From: CAYVTZ01 sp964454685 | Lineage (GTDB): Bacteria > Bacillota > Clostridia > Christensenellales > Christensenellaceae | Direction of reading: 5' to 3' | Length of the DNA stretch: 29,882 nt | Assembly: GCA_964454685.1 (NCBI GenBank) | Contig: CAYVTZ010000036.1 | Coordinates: 1-29,882 of the forward strand | Shown here: positions 1 through 6,899 of the stretch, piece by piece | Numbering within the stretch: the stretch's first letter is position 1 | Layout of the letters: each line of letters opens with the position of its first letter | Notes under the pieces: generated by a model | The model's input: the letters and a program-made list of their open reading frames with translations, nothing else | What the model was told of the DNA's origin: nothing | The model's database searches: none | Position numbers and translations under genes: made by a program

Positions 1-1
1 A

Positions 2-289
2 TCCTTCATACTTTGCCTTCACGCCCTTGCGAATCTGCATTTGTATACTGCATTCCGATACGTCGGGTAAATCGGGAATATCGATCGAACCTAAACAATT
101 ACAGATAATCCGTATCGTGTCGGTAGCTTGTCGAGTAAATCCAATCGCAGCTTTGAGAAATTGGTCGCCATGCCTGCTTACATATTGTGTCAAGCGTCTG
201 ATTTCGCCAGGCACGACCTTTTCCAAAAAGTTAACCCTGATGTGGTGTGTTGACTCGCAAGTGCCACGGTTGCCCTTATATCCATTCAA
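2..289 (-). pseudogene. C-terminal remnant of a large serine recombinase (TnpX/Tn4451-like)
   Basis: The minus strand stays open from about 289 to the window edge and reads as protein: a piece around TCESTHHIRVNFLEKVV followed by EIRRLTQYVSRHG, then TIRIICNCLGSIDIPDLPD. The first part resembles the 'CTSHxIRxxxLExxVLxxIRRL' stretch after the zinc ribbon of large serine recombinases. The second resembles their C-terminal 'IxIxFNFIGxIDIP' tail. There is no credible start codon or ribosome site, the zinc-ribbon cysteines are mostly missing, and a middle segment seems deleted, so this is a relic rather than a gene. It abuts the stop of the hydrolase gene. It suggests that the PadR/hydrolase pair was once next to an integrative element. 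The family call is from memory of motifs, not a search. Confidence 0.5.
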
Positions 290-1074
290 TTTTTATAAAT
301 CCAAAAGTCCTCTATCGCTGTATTAAAAGCTTGAGGTACATCCATATTTACACAATGACCAGCATTTTCAAAAACTTTAACTGTACAAGTAGGCTCATTG
401 TTTTGCCATTTTTTTATCGCTTTCAGTTCCAACGGTACATCATACTCTCCACAGCCTATCATCAGTGGATAATTCCGTGCTTGTTGTTTGTGCTTATTGA
501 CCATTTCACTTAATGTCGAAAGGTATACAAAAGACTTTTTGGAAAACAAGATATTCATTTCATAAAATTCTTGTTGTGCTCGCTCGCTATATGCTGATAT
601 CATTTTATTTGCTTTTGAAAACCATTTGATAGAAAAAATCGCTTTCAACATCATCAGTACCTGTGACATTCTATTTTCCTTTTGCATTTTCACATCAAAA
701 TTGTTTATGTCGTAACCGCCAAAGCAGGCGAGCGATTTTACTACTTTTGGATAATGATTGGCAAAATCCTGTGCTAAAACAGAACCTAACGAAACGCCTA
801 CAATATGTATCAGTTCAATTTTCTCTACTTTTAAAATATCATATATCCATCGCGGCATTTTATCTATACTGTCGCCTTTTTTTGTTTTGGTAGATTGCCC
901 GTGACCGATGATATCAAGTAACATTATATTATGTTTGCTTTTAAAATAATCAAACTGCGCTTGAAACATCTTATGATTCACAAAAGCAGCATGAAGAAAA
1001 AGTACCCATTCATTATGTTCTTTTCCACTAACGTAATATATAATGGGTGAGCCCTCTATTTGGTTTTTTTTCAT
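286..1074 (-). CDS. alpha/beta hydrolase
   Basis: A 262-residue single-domain alpha/beta hydrolase, predicted to be a cytoplasmic esterase-like enzyme with unknown substrate. The nucleophile elbow GVSLG places Ser95 as catalytic serine. D212 (in GEYDVP) and H240 (in NAGHC) complete the triad. An HGxx-type oxyanion region (LHAAF, about residues 28-32) and DIIGHGQS (54-61) fit the fold. The start ATG overlaps the stop of the upstream padR-like gene by 4 bp (ATGA), so the two are translationally coupled and the regulator probably controls this enzyme. Low-GC codon use differs from the higher-GC core genes of the window, which fits acquisition by transfer. A haloperoxidase or lactonase activity cannot be excluded. 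Confidence 0.85.
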   Translation of the reverse strand: MKKNQIEGSPIIYYVSGKEHNEWVLFLHAAFVNHKMFQAQFDYFKSKHNIMLLDIIGHGQSTKTKKGDSIDKMPRWIYDILKVEKIELIHIVGVSLGSVLAQDFANHYPKVVKSLACFGGYDINNFDVKMQKENRMSQVLMMLKAIFSIKWFSKANKMISAYSERAQQEFYEMNILFSKKSFVYLSTLSEMVNKHKQQARNYPLMIGCGEYDVPLELKAIKKWQNNEPTCTVKVFENAGHCVNMDVPQAFNTAIEDFWIYKN

Positions 1075-1610
1075 AACTTCCTATCCTTCGTTTCGACTAA
1101 AAGCGTCTCGTACCATTCAATATTAAATTTCATGAAATCTCTTCCATAGCGAGCTGCCGCAAGCTGATACAGAATAATGTCTTTATTCTCTTCAGAAATA
1201 TCAATCTTATGCACTTCTTCGCATATTGTGTTTAATGCACAATACTGTTCATTTAAATAGTCTAGGTGAGTTAATATGCTTACCTCGCGACACCTTTTGT
1301 CAGAAAATCCCATAAAAAAAAGTTTTGCTAATTCTGGATTTTTTGAGTGTTGTGCTTTTATTGGGCTATTAACCCATTCAAAGAAATGTTGCTTCCCAAT
1401 ATCAGTTATGGAATAAATTTTCTTATATTTACCATTTTCAACAATTTCTTCATAGCTGATATATTTGCTATTCAACAGCTTTTTAACAGCCGCTTGTATG
1501 CTTCCCATACTACTGCTGTACATAAGATTTAATCCACTATTAATTCTCTCTCGTAACTGATAAATTGTTCTGCTGCTCAAAAGCAATAGACCAAGGATGA
1601 TGCTGTCCAT
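1071..1610 (-). CDS. PadR-family transcriptional regulator
   Basis: A 179-residue regulator with an N-terminal winged helix (about residues 1-85; LLSSRTIYQLRERI, then SMGSIQAAVKKLL as recognition helix, then a GKYKKIYSITDIGK wing) and a helical C-terminal domain (about 90-179) typical of PadR/Vir_act_alpha_C dimerisation. I chose the ATG at 1610 because AGGAGG lies 6 nt upstream; a TTG 6 nt earlier would touch the Shine-Dalgarno itself. It overlaps the hydrolase gene by 4 bp. PadR proteins usually repress their own operon and are released by small phenolic or toxic ligands; a palindrome overlapping the promoter at 1636-1651 is the likely autoregulatory operator. The inducer is unknown. Confidence 0.85.
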   Translation of the reverse strand: MDSIILGLLLLSSRTIYQLRERINSGLNLMYSSSMGSIQAAVKKLLNSKYISYEEIVENGKYKKIYSITDIGKQHFFEWVNSPIKAQHSKNPELAKLFFMGFSDKRCREVSILTHLDYLNEQYCALNTICEEVHKIDISEENKDIILYQLAAARYGRDFMKFNIEWYETLLVETKDRKL

Positions 1611-1635
1611 TGTCAACCTCCTTCATATATATCTA

Positions 1636-1674
1636 ATAGTAACATTACTATATTATCACGGTTGCAATTGTAAA
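1636..1674 (-). promoter_or_regulatory. Promoter and palindromic operator of the padR-hydrolase operon
   Basis: On the minus strand TTTACA (1669-1674) and TATAGT (1647-1652) are 16 nt apart. The -10 overlaps a palindrome with 7-bp arms ATAGTAA / TTACTAT separated by 2 nt (1636-1651). PadR proteins bind palindromes of this kind over their own promoters, so autorepression is likely. Confidence 0.6.
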
Positions 1675-1713
1675 TCAATTACAATAAAAAATTTCGAAAC
1701 GCTATCGAAATGT

Positions 1714-2270
1714 TTATAACGCAACGACTTTAGCAAAATGTTTAACCGTTGCCTGTTCTACGCCTAGAACAAGATCATTTTTCAATTTTTCTTCTGCTTG
1801 AGAAATTCTAAAAAAATTGGTAATCAACTCGGTGCTTCCCATAAAATCCAAAATCTTTCGCTTCACGCGCAACTCTTTTTTTGTATGGGTATCTTCTACT
1901 GTCATTCCGCTGTAAAGCCCCACATATCCGGTATTTTAAAAAGTTGCAAATTATTCGTTTGTTAGTACGCCTGCATTGTGTGCGGCATCGGCGAGCATTT
2001 GATTCCATTGTTTGATGTCGCCTCTGATGACCAAGCGCTTGCTATCTTCGTCCAAATGGTGAAAAGTGCCTATGATTTCCTGCCCTCGAGTCTGAATAGC
2101 AAAATAAGTATGACCTAACGCAATGACTTCCTTGTGCGGATCACCATTTTGCACAATTAACTAACAGGCATATCTCGAAAGTTGATAGTCTTTAATTTTT
2201 CTTTGCTTCCACTGCCAATGTCAACCATTTTCCTGACATCAGGAAAATGGTCAATCGCACCAAAAATGAG
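1714..2270 (-). pseudogene. dinD: dinD pseudogene (DNA-damage-inducible protein D family)
   Basis: Minus-strand translation recovers the C-terminal two thirds of a DinD-like protein in order: DHFPDVRKMVDIGSGSKEK, then DYQLSRYAC, LIVQNGDPHKEVIALGHTYF, AIQTRGQE, MGSTELITNFFRISQAEEKL. It is broken by one frameshift near 2190 (a single base missing between KEKLK and DYQL) and three in-frame stops: TAG at 2161-2163 (where the family has Tyr), TAA at 1951-1953 (Glu) and TAA at 1936-1938 (Gln). Around 1936-1953 the residues on both sides of the stops stay in one frame. DinD is an SOS-induced protein common on mobile elements. No intact N-terminus is visible upstream of about 2270. Family recognised from motifs. 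Confidence 0.75.
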
Positions 2271-2413
2271 GTTTCCATGCGTGCGTATGGGGACGTCGTT
2301 TTTATGAGATATTATTGAGTGGCCTTGAATCAAAGCGTGCCGCCCTGATGGGCGGATGCAAGGCGGGGTTTTGGACTGCCGGCAATAATCGCTTATTATT
2401 ATGTTATTCGGTA

Positions 2414-4159
2414 TTAGAGAATGTGATAATAGTTTCCCTTGTGCTTCTTGCTGCTTTTTTTAAGCAATGCCACATCTGTTGAAAAATCGTCCACCCTATG
2501 ATATTTTTTGCCCCTGCTGGTCACCCCTGCTATGGAAATACTGGCAATTGGGAAATTCTCAGTGACCCCGCTTCTGTTTTTAGATACGATATACCCCCTT
2601 TGCACGTCTTCTTCACGATAAAGCGATTCCACGTGTTCGCAAAAAAAATTGATAACATCTTTGCAATATTTTTCACCATCCTCATAATCCGCCACCACAA
2701 TAAAATCATCTCCGCCAATATGCCCTATGAATTCATTTCTGACCGCATGACGCTTTAGCGATTCTGCAACCAACATTAACATCATATCTCCATTTTCAAA
2801 ACCATAAGCATCATTGTATGCCTTAAAGTTATCCAAATCATAATATGTAATGCAGTAAGGCTGATCGCTGAAAATCCGTGACATGATTTCTTTCTCGATT
2901 AACAAATTTCCCGGAAGTCCCGTCAATGGATTAGAATGCATTGCAACGTCAATCTCAATTTTTGTGCAGGTGTCCAAGAGATCCTTCACTGTTACCATGC
3001 CAAAATATTTGCCGTCTTTTTCTACGACAATCGGATTATACAGCCGCTCGGGCGGTCTTTCCATTGCAAGCCTTGATACTCGCTCTACTGTAATATCGCA
3101 GTTTACACGCAAGAAATCTGTCCTTGCCAACTGATGAATCATTTTTTTTGCATGCAGACTATATCCGTAACGACCACCTAAAAATGAATTGATATCTGCT
3201 CGCGTCATAAAACCTGTCGCAACGTCATTTTCTAAAATCGTAAACTCCATAATTGTAGGATTTTCAATCATTTTTTCATAAATATCACACACCTGTTCGT
3301 CGGATGCATAGGTATACCCTCGCTTGCACAAATGCCCTACCTTAGGATAAACGCTGCTCCTTACTTTTTCCTTATAATGCTTGGAATGACAAATCGAAAT
3401 AAGGGATACCTTCTCCTTCGAAATTTCTTCAAAGCTTTCTTTGGGCACACCTAAAAAATATCCCTGACCATAATCCACCCCCAATTTGATAAGCTGCCTC
3501 AACTCATCCTCGCTTTCAATCCCCTCTGCAATGAGCTTTATTCCTGCTCCTTTACAGAAGTCTGTCAGTGCCTTGCACAACAACAGCTTTGTCTCATCCT
3601 TATCAATATTGCGAATCAGGTGCATATCAAGTTTGATAAATGATGGCTTAACATCTACAATAACGTTCAGGCCAGAAAATCCGGATCCTACGTCATCTAT
3701 GGCAATTCCATAATTTTGACTTTTATAGTGGCTGATTGATTCAAAGAATAAATTGCTGCGCAGGGTAGAGACGCGCTCGGTAATTTCAAAGGTAATATTA
3801 TCCGGTTGAATTCCATATTCGCTAAGCTTTTCCCTGGTAAACCCCTCCTTAAAGTTTTCGTCATGAATAATGTTTGGATTCACGTTGATGAACAAGTGCC
3901 TTTCATTTTTTGCTGTGGCCGAGCATTGCAGTGCCTTTGCCCTGCATAATGATTCAAGCTCCCATGATTTATTGATGGCATCCGCAGTTGAGAATAGTTC
4001 TTCAATCCCAATTTGCAGGTTGTCATCCGTTATACGACTAAGCGCCTCATAGCCAAATACTGATCCATTCTCAAGCGATACGATTGGTTGGTATACAGGC
4101 TTAATTAATCCTTCCTCAATGATCTGTACCACTTTATCTGAATTTTCATTTTTCATCAT
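2414..4159 (-). CDS. EAL-CBS-GGDEF cyclic-di-GMP protein, probable phosphodiesterase
   Basis: A 581-residue soluble signalling protein with no membrane segments. Order: EAL domain (about 10-245), a CBS-like pair (about 270-400), then a GGDEF domain (about 410-565). The EAL domain keeps the catalytic set: E38 in EALSR, N94 in NVNP, E125 in FEITER, D155/D156 in IDDVGSG, K177 in KLDM, E212 in AEGIE and Q232 in GQGYFLG, so c-di-GMP hydrolysis is likely. The GGDEF signature is GGDDF (482-486), a variant that may bind GTP and regulate the EAL domain rather than make c-di-GMP. CBS modules usually sense adenine nucleotides. The start has RBS AAGAGG 6 nt upstream of the first of two adjacent ATG codons. 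It stands alone on the minus strand. Confidence 0.9.
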   Translation of the reverse strand: MMKNENSDKVVQIIEEGLIKPVYQPIVSLENGSVFGYEALSRITDDNLQIGIEELFSTADAINKSWELESLCRAKALQCSATAKNERHLFINVNPNIIHDENFKEGFTREKLSEYGIQPDNITFEITERVSTLRSNLFFESISHYKSQNYGIAIDDVGSGFSGLNVIVDVKPSFIKLDMHLIRNIDKDETKLLLCKALTDFCKGAGIKLIAEGIESEDELRQLIKLGVDYGQGYFLGVPKESFEEISKEKVSLISICHSKHYKEKVRSSVYPKVGHLCKRGYTYASDEQVCDIYEKMIENPTIMEFTILENDVATGFMTRADINSFLGGRYGYSLHAKKMIHQLARTDFLRVNCDITVERVSRLAMERPPERLYNPIVVEKDGKYFGMVTVKDLLDTCTKIEIDVAMHSNPLTGLPGNLLIEKEIMSRIFSDQPYCITYYDLDNFKAYNDAYGFENGDMMLMLVAESLKRHAVRNEFIGHIGGDDFIVVADYEDGEKYCKDVINFFCEHVESLYREEDVQRGYIVSKNRSGVTENFPIASISIAGVTSRGKKYHRVDDFSTDVALLKKSSKKHKGNYYHIL

Positions 4160-4209
4160 GTAATCCTCTTAATGCAATTTTTTGTATTGTCACATCCTAA
4201 AAGTATGAT

Positions 4210-4238
4210 ATATAAACTTTGAAAAATTCATCCAGCAA
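4210..4238 (-). promoter_or_regulatory. Putative promoter of the EAL-CBS-GGDEF gene
   Basis: On the minus strand TTGCTG (4233-4238) and TTATAT (4210-4215) are 17 nt apart, about 50 nt upstream of the ATG at 4159. The AT-rich surroundings also offer TATCAT a few bases downstream as -10. Confidence 0.35.
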
Positions 4239-4295
4239 ACATGTAAAACAAATGTAAAAAATATGGGAATGCAAAGAAATTGCATGCTTATGTCG

Positions 4296-4349
4296 TGAAA
4301 CCTTATTATATAACTTTTTTGAGTTTGGTTTTATGAATACTAGCATCAA
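4296..4349 (+). repeat. Diverged intergenic repeat, left copy
   Basis: The blocks GTGAAaCCTTaTTATA and GAATACTaGCATCAA recur in the same order at 4907-4946 (lower case marks differences); the left copy has about 12 extra bases between the blocks. The two copies flank the small gene at 4476-4823. Confidence 0.45.
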
Positions 4350-4399
4350 AATCATCTCAAAAGGGATTTAGTTTTCATTCTTTTGGAACGATTTTTTTT
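4348..4399. terminator. Imperfect inverted repeat with T run
   Basis: AAAATCATCTCAAAAG (4348-4363) can pair imperfectly with CTTTTGGAACGATTTT (4380-4395), followed by a T run to 4399. It resembles a Rho-independent terminator on the plus strand, but no plus-strand gene precedes it within the window. Confidence 0.3.
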
Positions 4400-4409
4400 A
4401 TGATATAAT
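4383..4409 (+). promoter_or_regulatory. Putative promoter for the 4476 gene
   Basis: A consensus TATAAT lies at 4404-4409, with a weak TTGGAA-like -35 at 4383-4388 (15 nt spacing). Just downstream, ATTGCATT and AATGCTAAT form a nearly symmetrical pair (4413-4438) that could be an operator. Confidence 0.4.
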
Positions 4410-4475
4410 AATATTGCATTTGAGTAATTAATGCTAATAAAGAATACAAGATTATTTTCCTTGGTTGAGGTGCTT

Positions 4476-4823
4476 ATGTTTAATGAGATATGTATATATG
4501 AAGCGAAAATTGAGAAGCAAGAAGAAATTGAAGCTTTGATGAAAGAAGTTGCAGAGTTCTATTTATCACAACCTGGCGTCATTGATGTGAAATACATAAA
4601 ACGCACACATCGCCAAAAAGATTTTAACGCTGTTAAAAACGGTGAAGTACCTATAAGACTAACCCGTTATATTGGGAAGGTAACTTATATGCTTTATTTA
4701 GCATTAGAAAATGAAGAAGCCCATGCAAATCTTGCTGTGGTTGGACTGGAGAAATTCTACAAACGTTGGAACCGATGTCTTACGACAATGCCAAAGATTT
4801 TACTTGGAGAAAATATTGTTTAG
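4476..4823 (+). CDS. Uncharacterised small protein, possibly dimeric alpha-beta barrel
   Basis: A 115-residue soluble protein that I do not recognise. I chose the ATG at 4476 (MFNEICIYEAKIEKQEEIE) because GAGG lies 5 nt upstream; an in-frame ATG 45 nt earlier has no ribosome site. The alternation of a strand (NEICIYEAKI), an amphipathic helix (QEEIEALMKEVAEFYLSQPGV), a strand (IDVKYIKRT), then another strand (YIGKVTYMLYLALEN) and helix (EEAHANLAVVGLEKFYKRW) resembles the ferredoxin-like alpha-beta barrel of antibiotic-biosynthesis-monooxygenase or stress-response families. That is a fold guess only. It is a single gene flanked by two copies of a diverged intergenic repeat, which suggests movement or duplication of the segment. 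Confidence 0.65.
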   Translation: MFNEICIYEAKIEKQEEIEALMKEVAEFYLSQPGVIDVKYIKRTHRQKDFNAVKNGEVPIRLTRYIGKVTYMLYLALENEEAHANLAVVGLEKFYKRWNRCLTTMPKILLGENIV

Positions 4824-5174
4824 TTTAAAAACGGCGCTCCTCCCGTCCAAAAAGGCGGTGGTTGAGCTTTCAATTTTGATTTGATCAGCAATCGTATGTT
4901 TGCGCCGTGAAGCCTTGTTATACAGCTGCTTGAATACTCGCATCAACGGAAAATGGCTTGCAAATCGCTACAAATGCGAATATAAGTCTTTTTGATTTCT
5001 GAAAAACCCCGATTTTAACCCCGTTCGCTTCATATACTTGTACAGACATCGTTGATGATGGCGAAGGCTTCTTAACCTCCATTTGCAGTATAGCTGCATG
5101 TTGGCATCTTGGGGTTCGAGCGATTGTAGATGCGAGGAGTGGGACGGCGAAATTGCCTTTGCATATACAAACAG
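4824..5174. other. Intergenic region without a recognisable gene
   Basis: No credible coding frame. It contains the right copy of the diverged repeat (4907-4946) and then unique sequence leading to the promoter at 5175. Confidence 0.5.
4907..4946 (+). repeat. Diverged intergenic repeat, right copy
   Basis: GTGAAgCCTTgTTATA followed by GAATACTcGCATCAA matches 4296-4349 in order and orientation. Confidence 0.45.
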
Positions 5175-5203
5175 TTGACGGGTGTACATTTCTTTGCTAA
5201 AAT
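5175..5203 (+). promoter_or_regulatory. Sigma-A promoter of the Mef-type pump leader
   Basis: TTGACG (5175-5180), 17 nt, TAAAAT (5198-5203). Transcription would begin near 5210, giving a leader of roughly 235 nt before the pump's start codon. Confidence 0.7.
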
Positions 5204-5232
5204 AAATTTATTCAAAAATGGGAGGAAAGAAC

Positions 5233-5256
5233 GTGAGATATATTCGTCTGAAGTGA
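5233..5256 (+). CDS. Putative regulatory leader peptide MRYIRLK
   Basis: A seven-codon reading frame with GTG start and TGA stop encodes MRYIRLK. It has an excellent ribosome site, GGGAGG (5220-5225), 7 nt before the GTG. An in-frame ATG at 5218 would add five residues but would swallow the Shine-Dalgarno. The peptide ends R-L-K, matching the +X(+) arrest motif (Arg/Lys-X-Arg/Lys) at which macrolide-bound ribosomes stall in Erm-type leader peptides such as the MRLR class. It is the first frame after the promoter and is followed by hairpins and an intrinsic terminator ahead of a macrolide-efflux-like gene. Stalling is therefore predicted to promote readthrough into the pump gene. Function is inferred; the frame, RBS and motif are directly visible. 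Confidence 0.6.
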   Translation: MRYIRLK

Positions 5257-5310
5257 GCTTGCAGAAGAAACAAGATGTTTTTTGTGTTGCGCTTTTTGGC
5301 GAATGTAGCT

Positions 5311-5381
5311 TATGGTGAGAATCCTTTGGATACCGTATTGCTTTGTCTTTTGCGCAGCCAACCGAGGAGTGGCTGTTTTTT
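5311..5381 (+). terminator. Attenuator hairpin plus intrinsic terminator in the mef leader
   Basis: The first stem pairs TATGGT (5311-5316) with ACCGTA (5332-5337) and ATCC (5321-5324) with GGAT (5328-5331), with a GAGA bulge. The terminator pairs CAGCCA (5355-5360) with TGGCTG (5370-5375) and runs into six T (5376-5381). The segment right after the leader stop (GCAGAAGA, 5261-5268) can pair with TCTTTTGC (5346-5353) next to the terminator's left arm, offering a possible alternative fold. Confidence 0.7.
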
Positions 5382-5445
5382 GTTGAAGTAGGATTACAAA
5401 AAAGTGAGCATCCCAAAGCTTTGCATTTGAGGGAGAGGGAGATTT

Positions 5446-6699
5446 ATGGCAACAAAGAATTGGAAGCGTAGTTTTTTTACAATATGGTCAGGACAAGCAG
5501 TCTCTATGATTACGAGCAGCGTATTGCAGATGGCATTTATCTGGTATATTACATTCCAGACGAATTCGGCAGCGGTGCTTTCTCTGGCGTCTATTGTTGC
5601 ATTCTTGCCGCAAGCGGTTTTAGGACCGTTTATCGGCGTGCTGATTGACCGGTGGAACCGCAAGGTTATCATGATCGTATCAGATTTGTTTATCGCAGCA
5701 GTGGCGGGGGTGCTCGCTATCATTGGGCTGCAAGGAGAAATTCCGATTTGGCTGATCATGGTGGCGCTGGGTGTGCGCAGTGTGGGAACGGCATTCCACT
5801 GGCCGTCTCTTTCTGCGGTGACACCGCTTATCGTACCCGAAGAATCGTTGACAAAATATGCGGGGTATTCACAGTCGTTGACCAGCATCAGTTTCATCCT
5901 AAGCCCTGTGATCGCGGCGGCTCTATATAATGTATGGAGCCTGCCACAGATAATCTCCTTAGATATTATAGGCGCAATCCTCGCGAGCATCACGGTGGCA
6001 GTGACAGCGATACCAAAGTTGAAGCCCAAACAGGAGGACGCGCCGCATCCGCACTTTTGGAGGGAACTCAAGGAAGGTTTGCTGGCGTTATATGCGCAAC
6101 GGGGGTTGTTCATTCTGATGTGGATTAGCGCGCTATATATGATTGTATTTATGCCCATCAGCGCGTTGTTCCCATTGATGAGCCTCGATTATTTTGGTGG
6201 TACAACGGTGCATGCGGCAGTTGCTGAGATCGTGTTTGCGGTAGGTATGCTGGTAGGCGGTCTGGTGATGGGGGTGACAGGCGGGTTTAAGAACCGCATG
6301 ATCTCCATTTGGTTTGCTGCGTTTAGCATTGGTGTCGCGCTTCTGGTTTCCGGGATGATGACACCTAGCGGGTTTGTTGGCTTTGCAATTTGCTGCGTGG
6401 TGATGGGCTTTGCGGGTCCGTTTTTCAATGGCGCTACGACAGCGTTGTTTCAGGAGCGTATTGCACCGGAATACCTAGGACGCGTATTCTCGTTGCAGGG
6501 CAGTATCATATCACTTGCAATGCCCATTGGATTGGTGTTTTCGGGCATGTTTGCGGATGAAGTGGGTATTGCACGATGGTTTTTCTTTTCCGGAGTTGCT
6601 GCGATGGCAATTTCCATGCTGTGCTTGCTGATTCCAACGGTGCGCACAGTGGATCGAAAAAAGATGCTGCAAGAATCGTCGCCGGAAACAAAACGCTAA
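5446..6699 (+). CDS. mef: Mef-type MFS efflux transporter (macrolide efflux family)
   Basis: A 417-residue, 12-helix major facilitator in the plasma membrane. It follows the streptococcal Mef(A) sequence over its whole length as I remember it: NWKRSFFTIWSGQAVSMIT near the N-terminus, VLGPFIGVLIDRWNRK (motif A, about 58-73), VRSVGTAFHWPSLSAVTPL, AGYSQSLTSISFILSP, and EYLGRVFSLQGSIISLAMPI near the end. Mef pumps export 14- and 15-membered macrolides using proton motive force, often with an Msr-type ABC-F partner; none is seen here. GGGAGAGGGAG lies upstream of the ATG at 5446. A leader peptide and terminator precede it, suggesting antibiotic-induced attenuation. It is too diverged from Mef(A) to be certain of the substrate, so it may be an intrinsic homologue rather than a resistance gene. 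Confidence 0.85.
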   Translation: MATKNWKRSFFTIWSGQAVSMITSSVLQMAFIWYITFQTNSAAVLSLASIVAFLPQAVLGPFIGVLIDRWNRKVIMIVSDLFIAAVAGVLAIIGLQGEIPIWLIMVALGVRSVGTAFHWPSLSAVTPLIVPEESLTKYAGYSQSLTSISFILSPVIAAALYNVWSLPQIISLDIIGAILASITVAVTAIPKLKPKQEDAPHPHFWRELKEGLLALYAQRGLFILMWISALYMIVFMPISALFPLMSLDYFGGTTVHAAVAEIVFAVGMLVGGLVMGVTGGFKNRMISIWFAAFSIGVALLVSGMMTPSGFVGFAICCVVMGFAGPFFNGATTALFQERIAPEYLGRVFSLQGSIISLAMPIGLVFSGMFADEVGIARWFFFSGVAAMAISMLCLLIPTVRTVDRKKMLQESSPETKR

Positions 6700-6711
6700 C
6701 ATACGGCATAA

Positions 6712-6744
6712 GCAGGGCACATAAAATGAGACACTGTGCCCTGC
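6712..6744 (+). terminator. Hairpin downstream of the Mef-type gene
   Basis: A perfect 10-bp stem GCAGGGCACA (6712-6721) / TGTGCCCTGC (6735-6744) with a 13-nt loop. The tract after it is AAAATTTG rather than a pure T run, so termination may be partial. Confidence 0.6.
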
Positions 6745-6809
6745 AAAATTTGAAGAAACAGCAGTGAGAGCTGAACAACCTGCATCCGGAGAAAAGCATG
6801 CGGAACCTA

Positions 6810-6838
6810 TTGATTTTTCAAAATTTTACTTGTATGAT
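6810..6838 (+). promoter_or_regulatory. Promoter of the PAS-HD-GYP gene
   Basis: TTGATT (6810-6815), 17 nt, TATGAT (6833-6838), about 60 nt upstream of the ATG at 6900. Confidence 0.6.
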
Positions 6839-6899
6839 AGAATTACACGTGGTAACAGGTTGAATGAGGGGAGTACACACCTGAGAGGGTAGCATTGAG

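Noticed and set aside
27..326. Plus-strand open frame at the left edge
   Set aside because: No RBS or domain; the minus strand here matches a recombinase remnant.
2340..2355. CCGCCC/GGGCGG hairpin downstream of the EAL-CBS-GGDEF gene
   Set aside because: It lacks a T run on either strand, so I could not support a terminator call.
5394..6158. Minus-strand 254-codon open frame
   Set aside because: Opposite the well-supported Mef-type gene; no recognisable domain or RBS.
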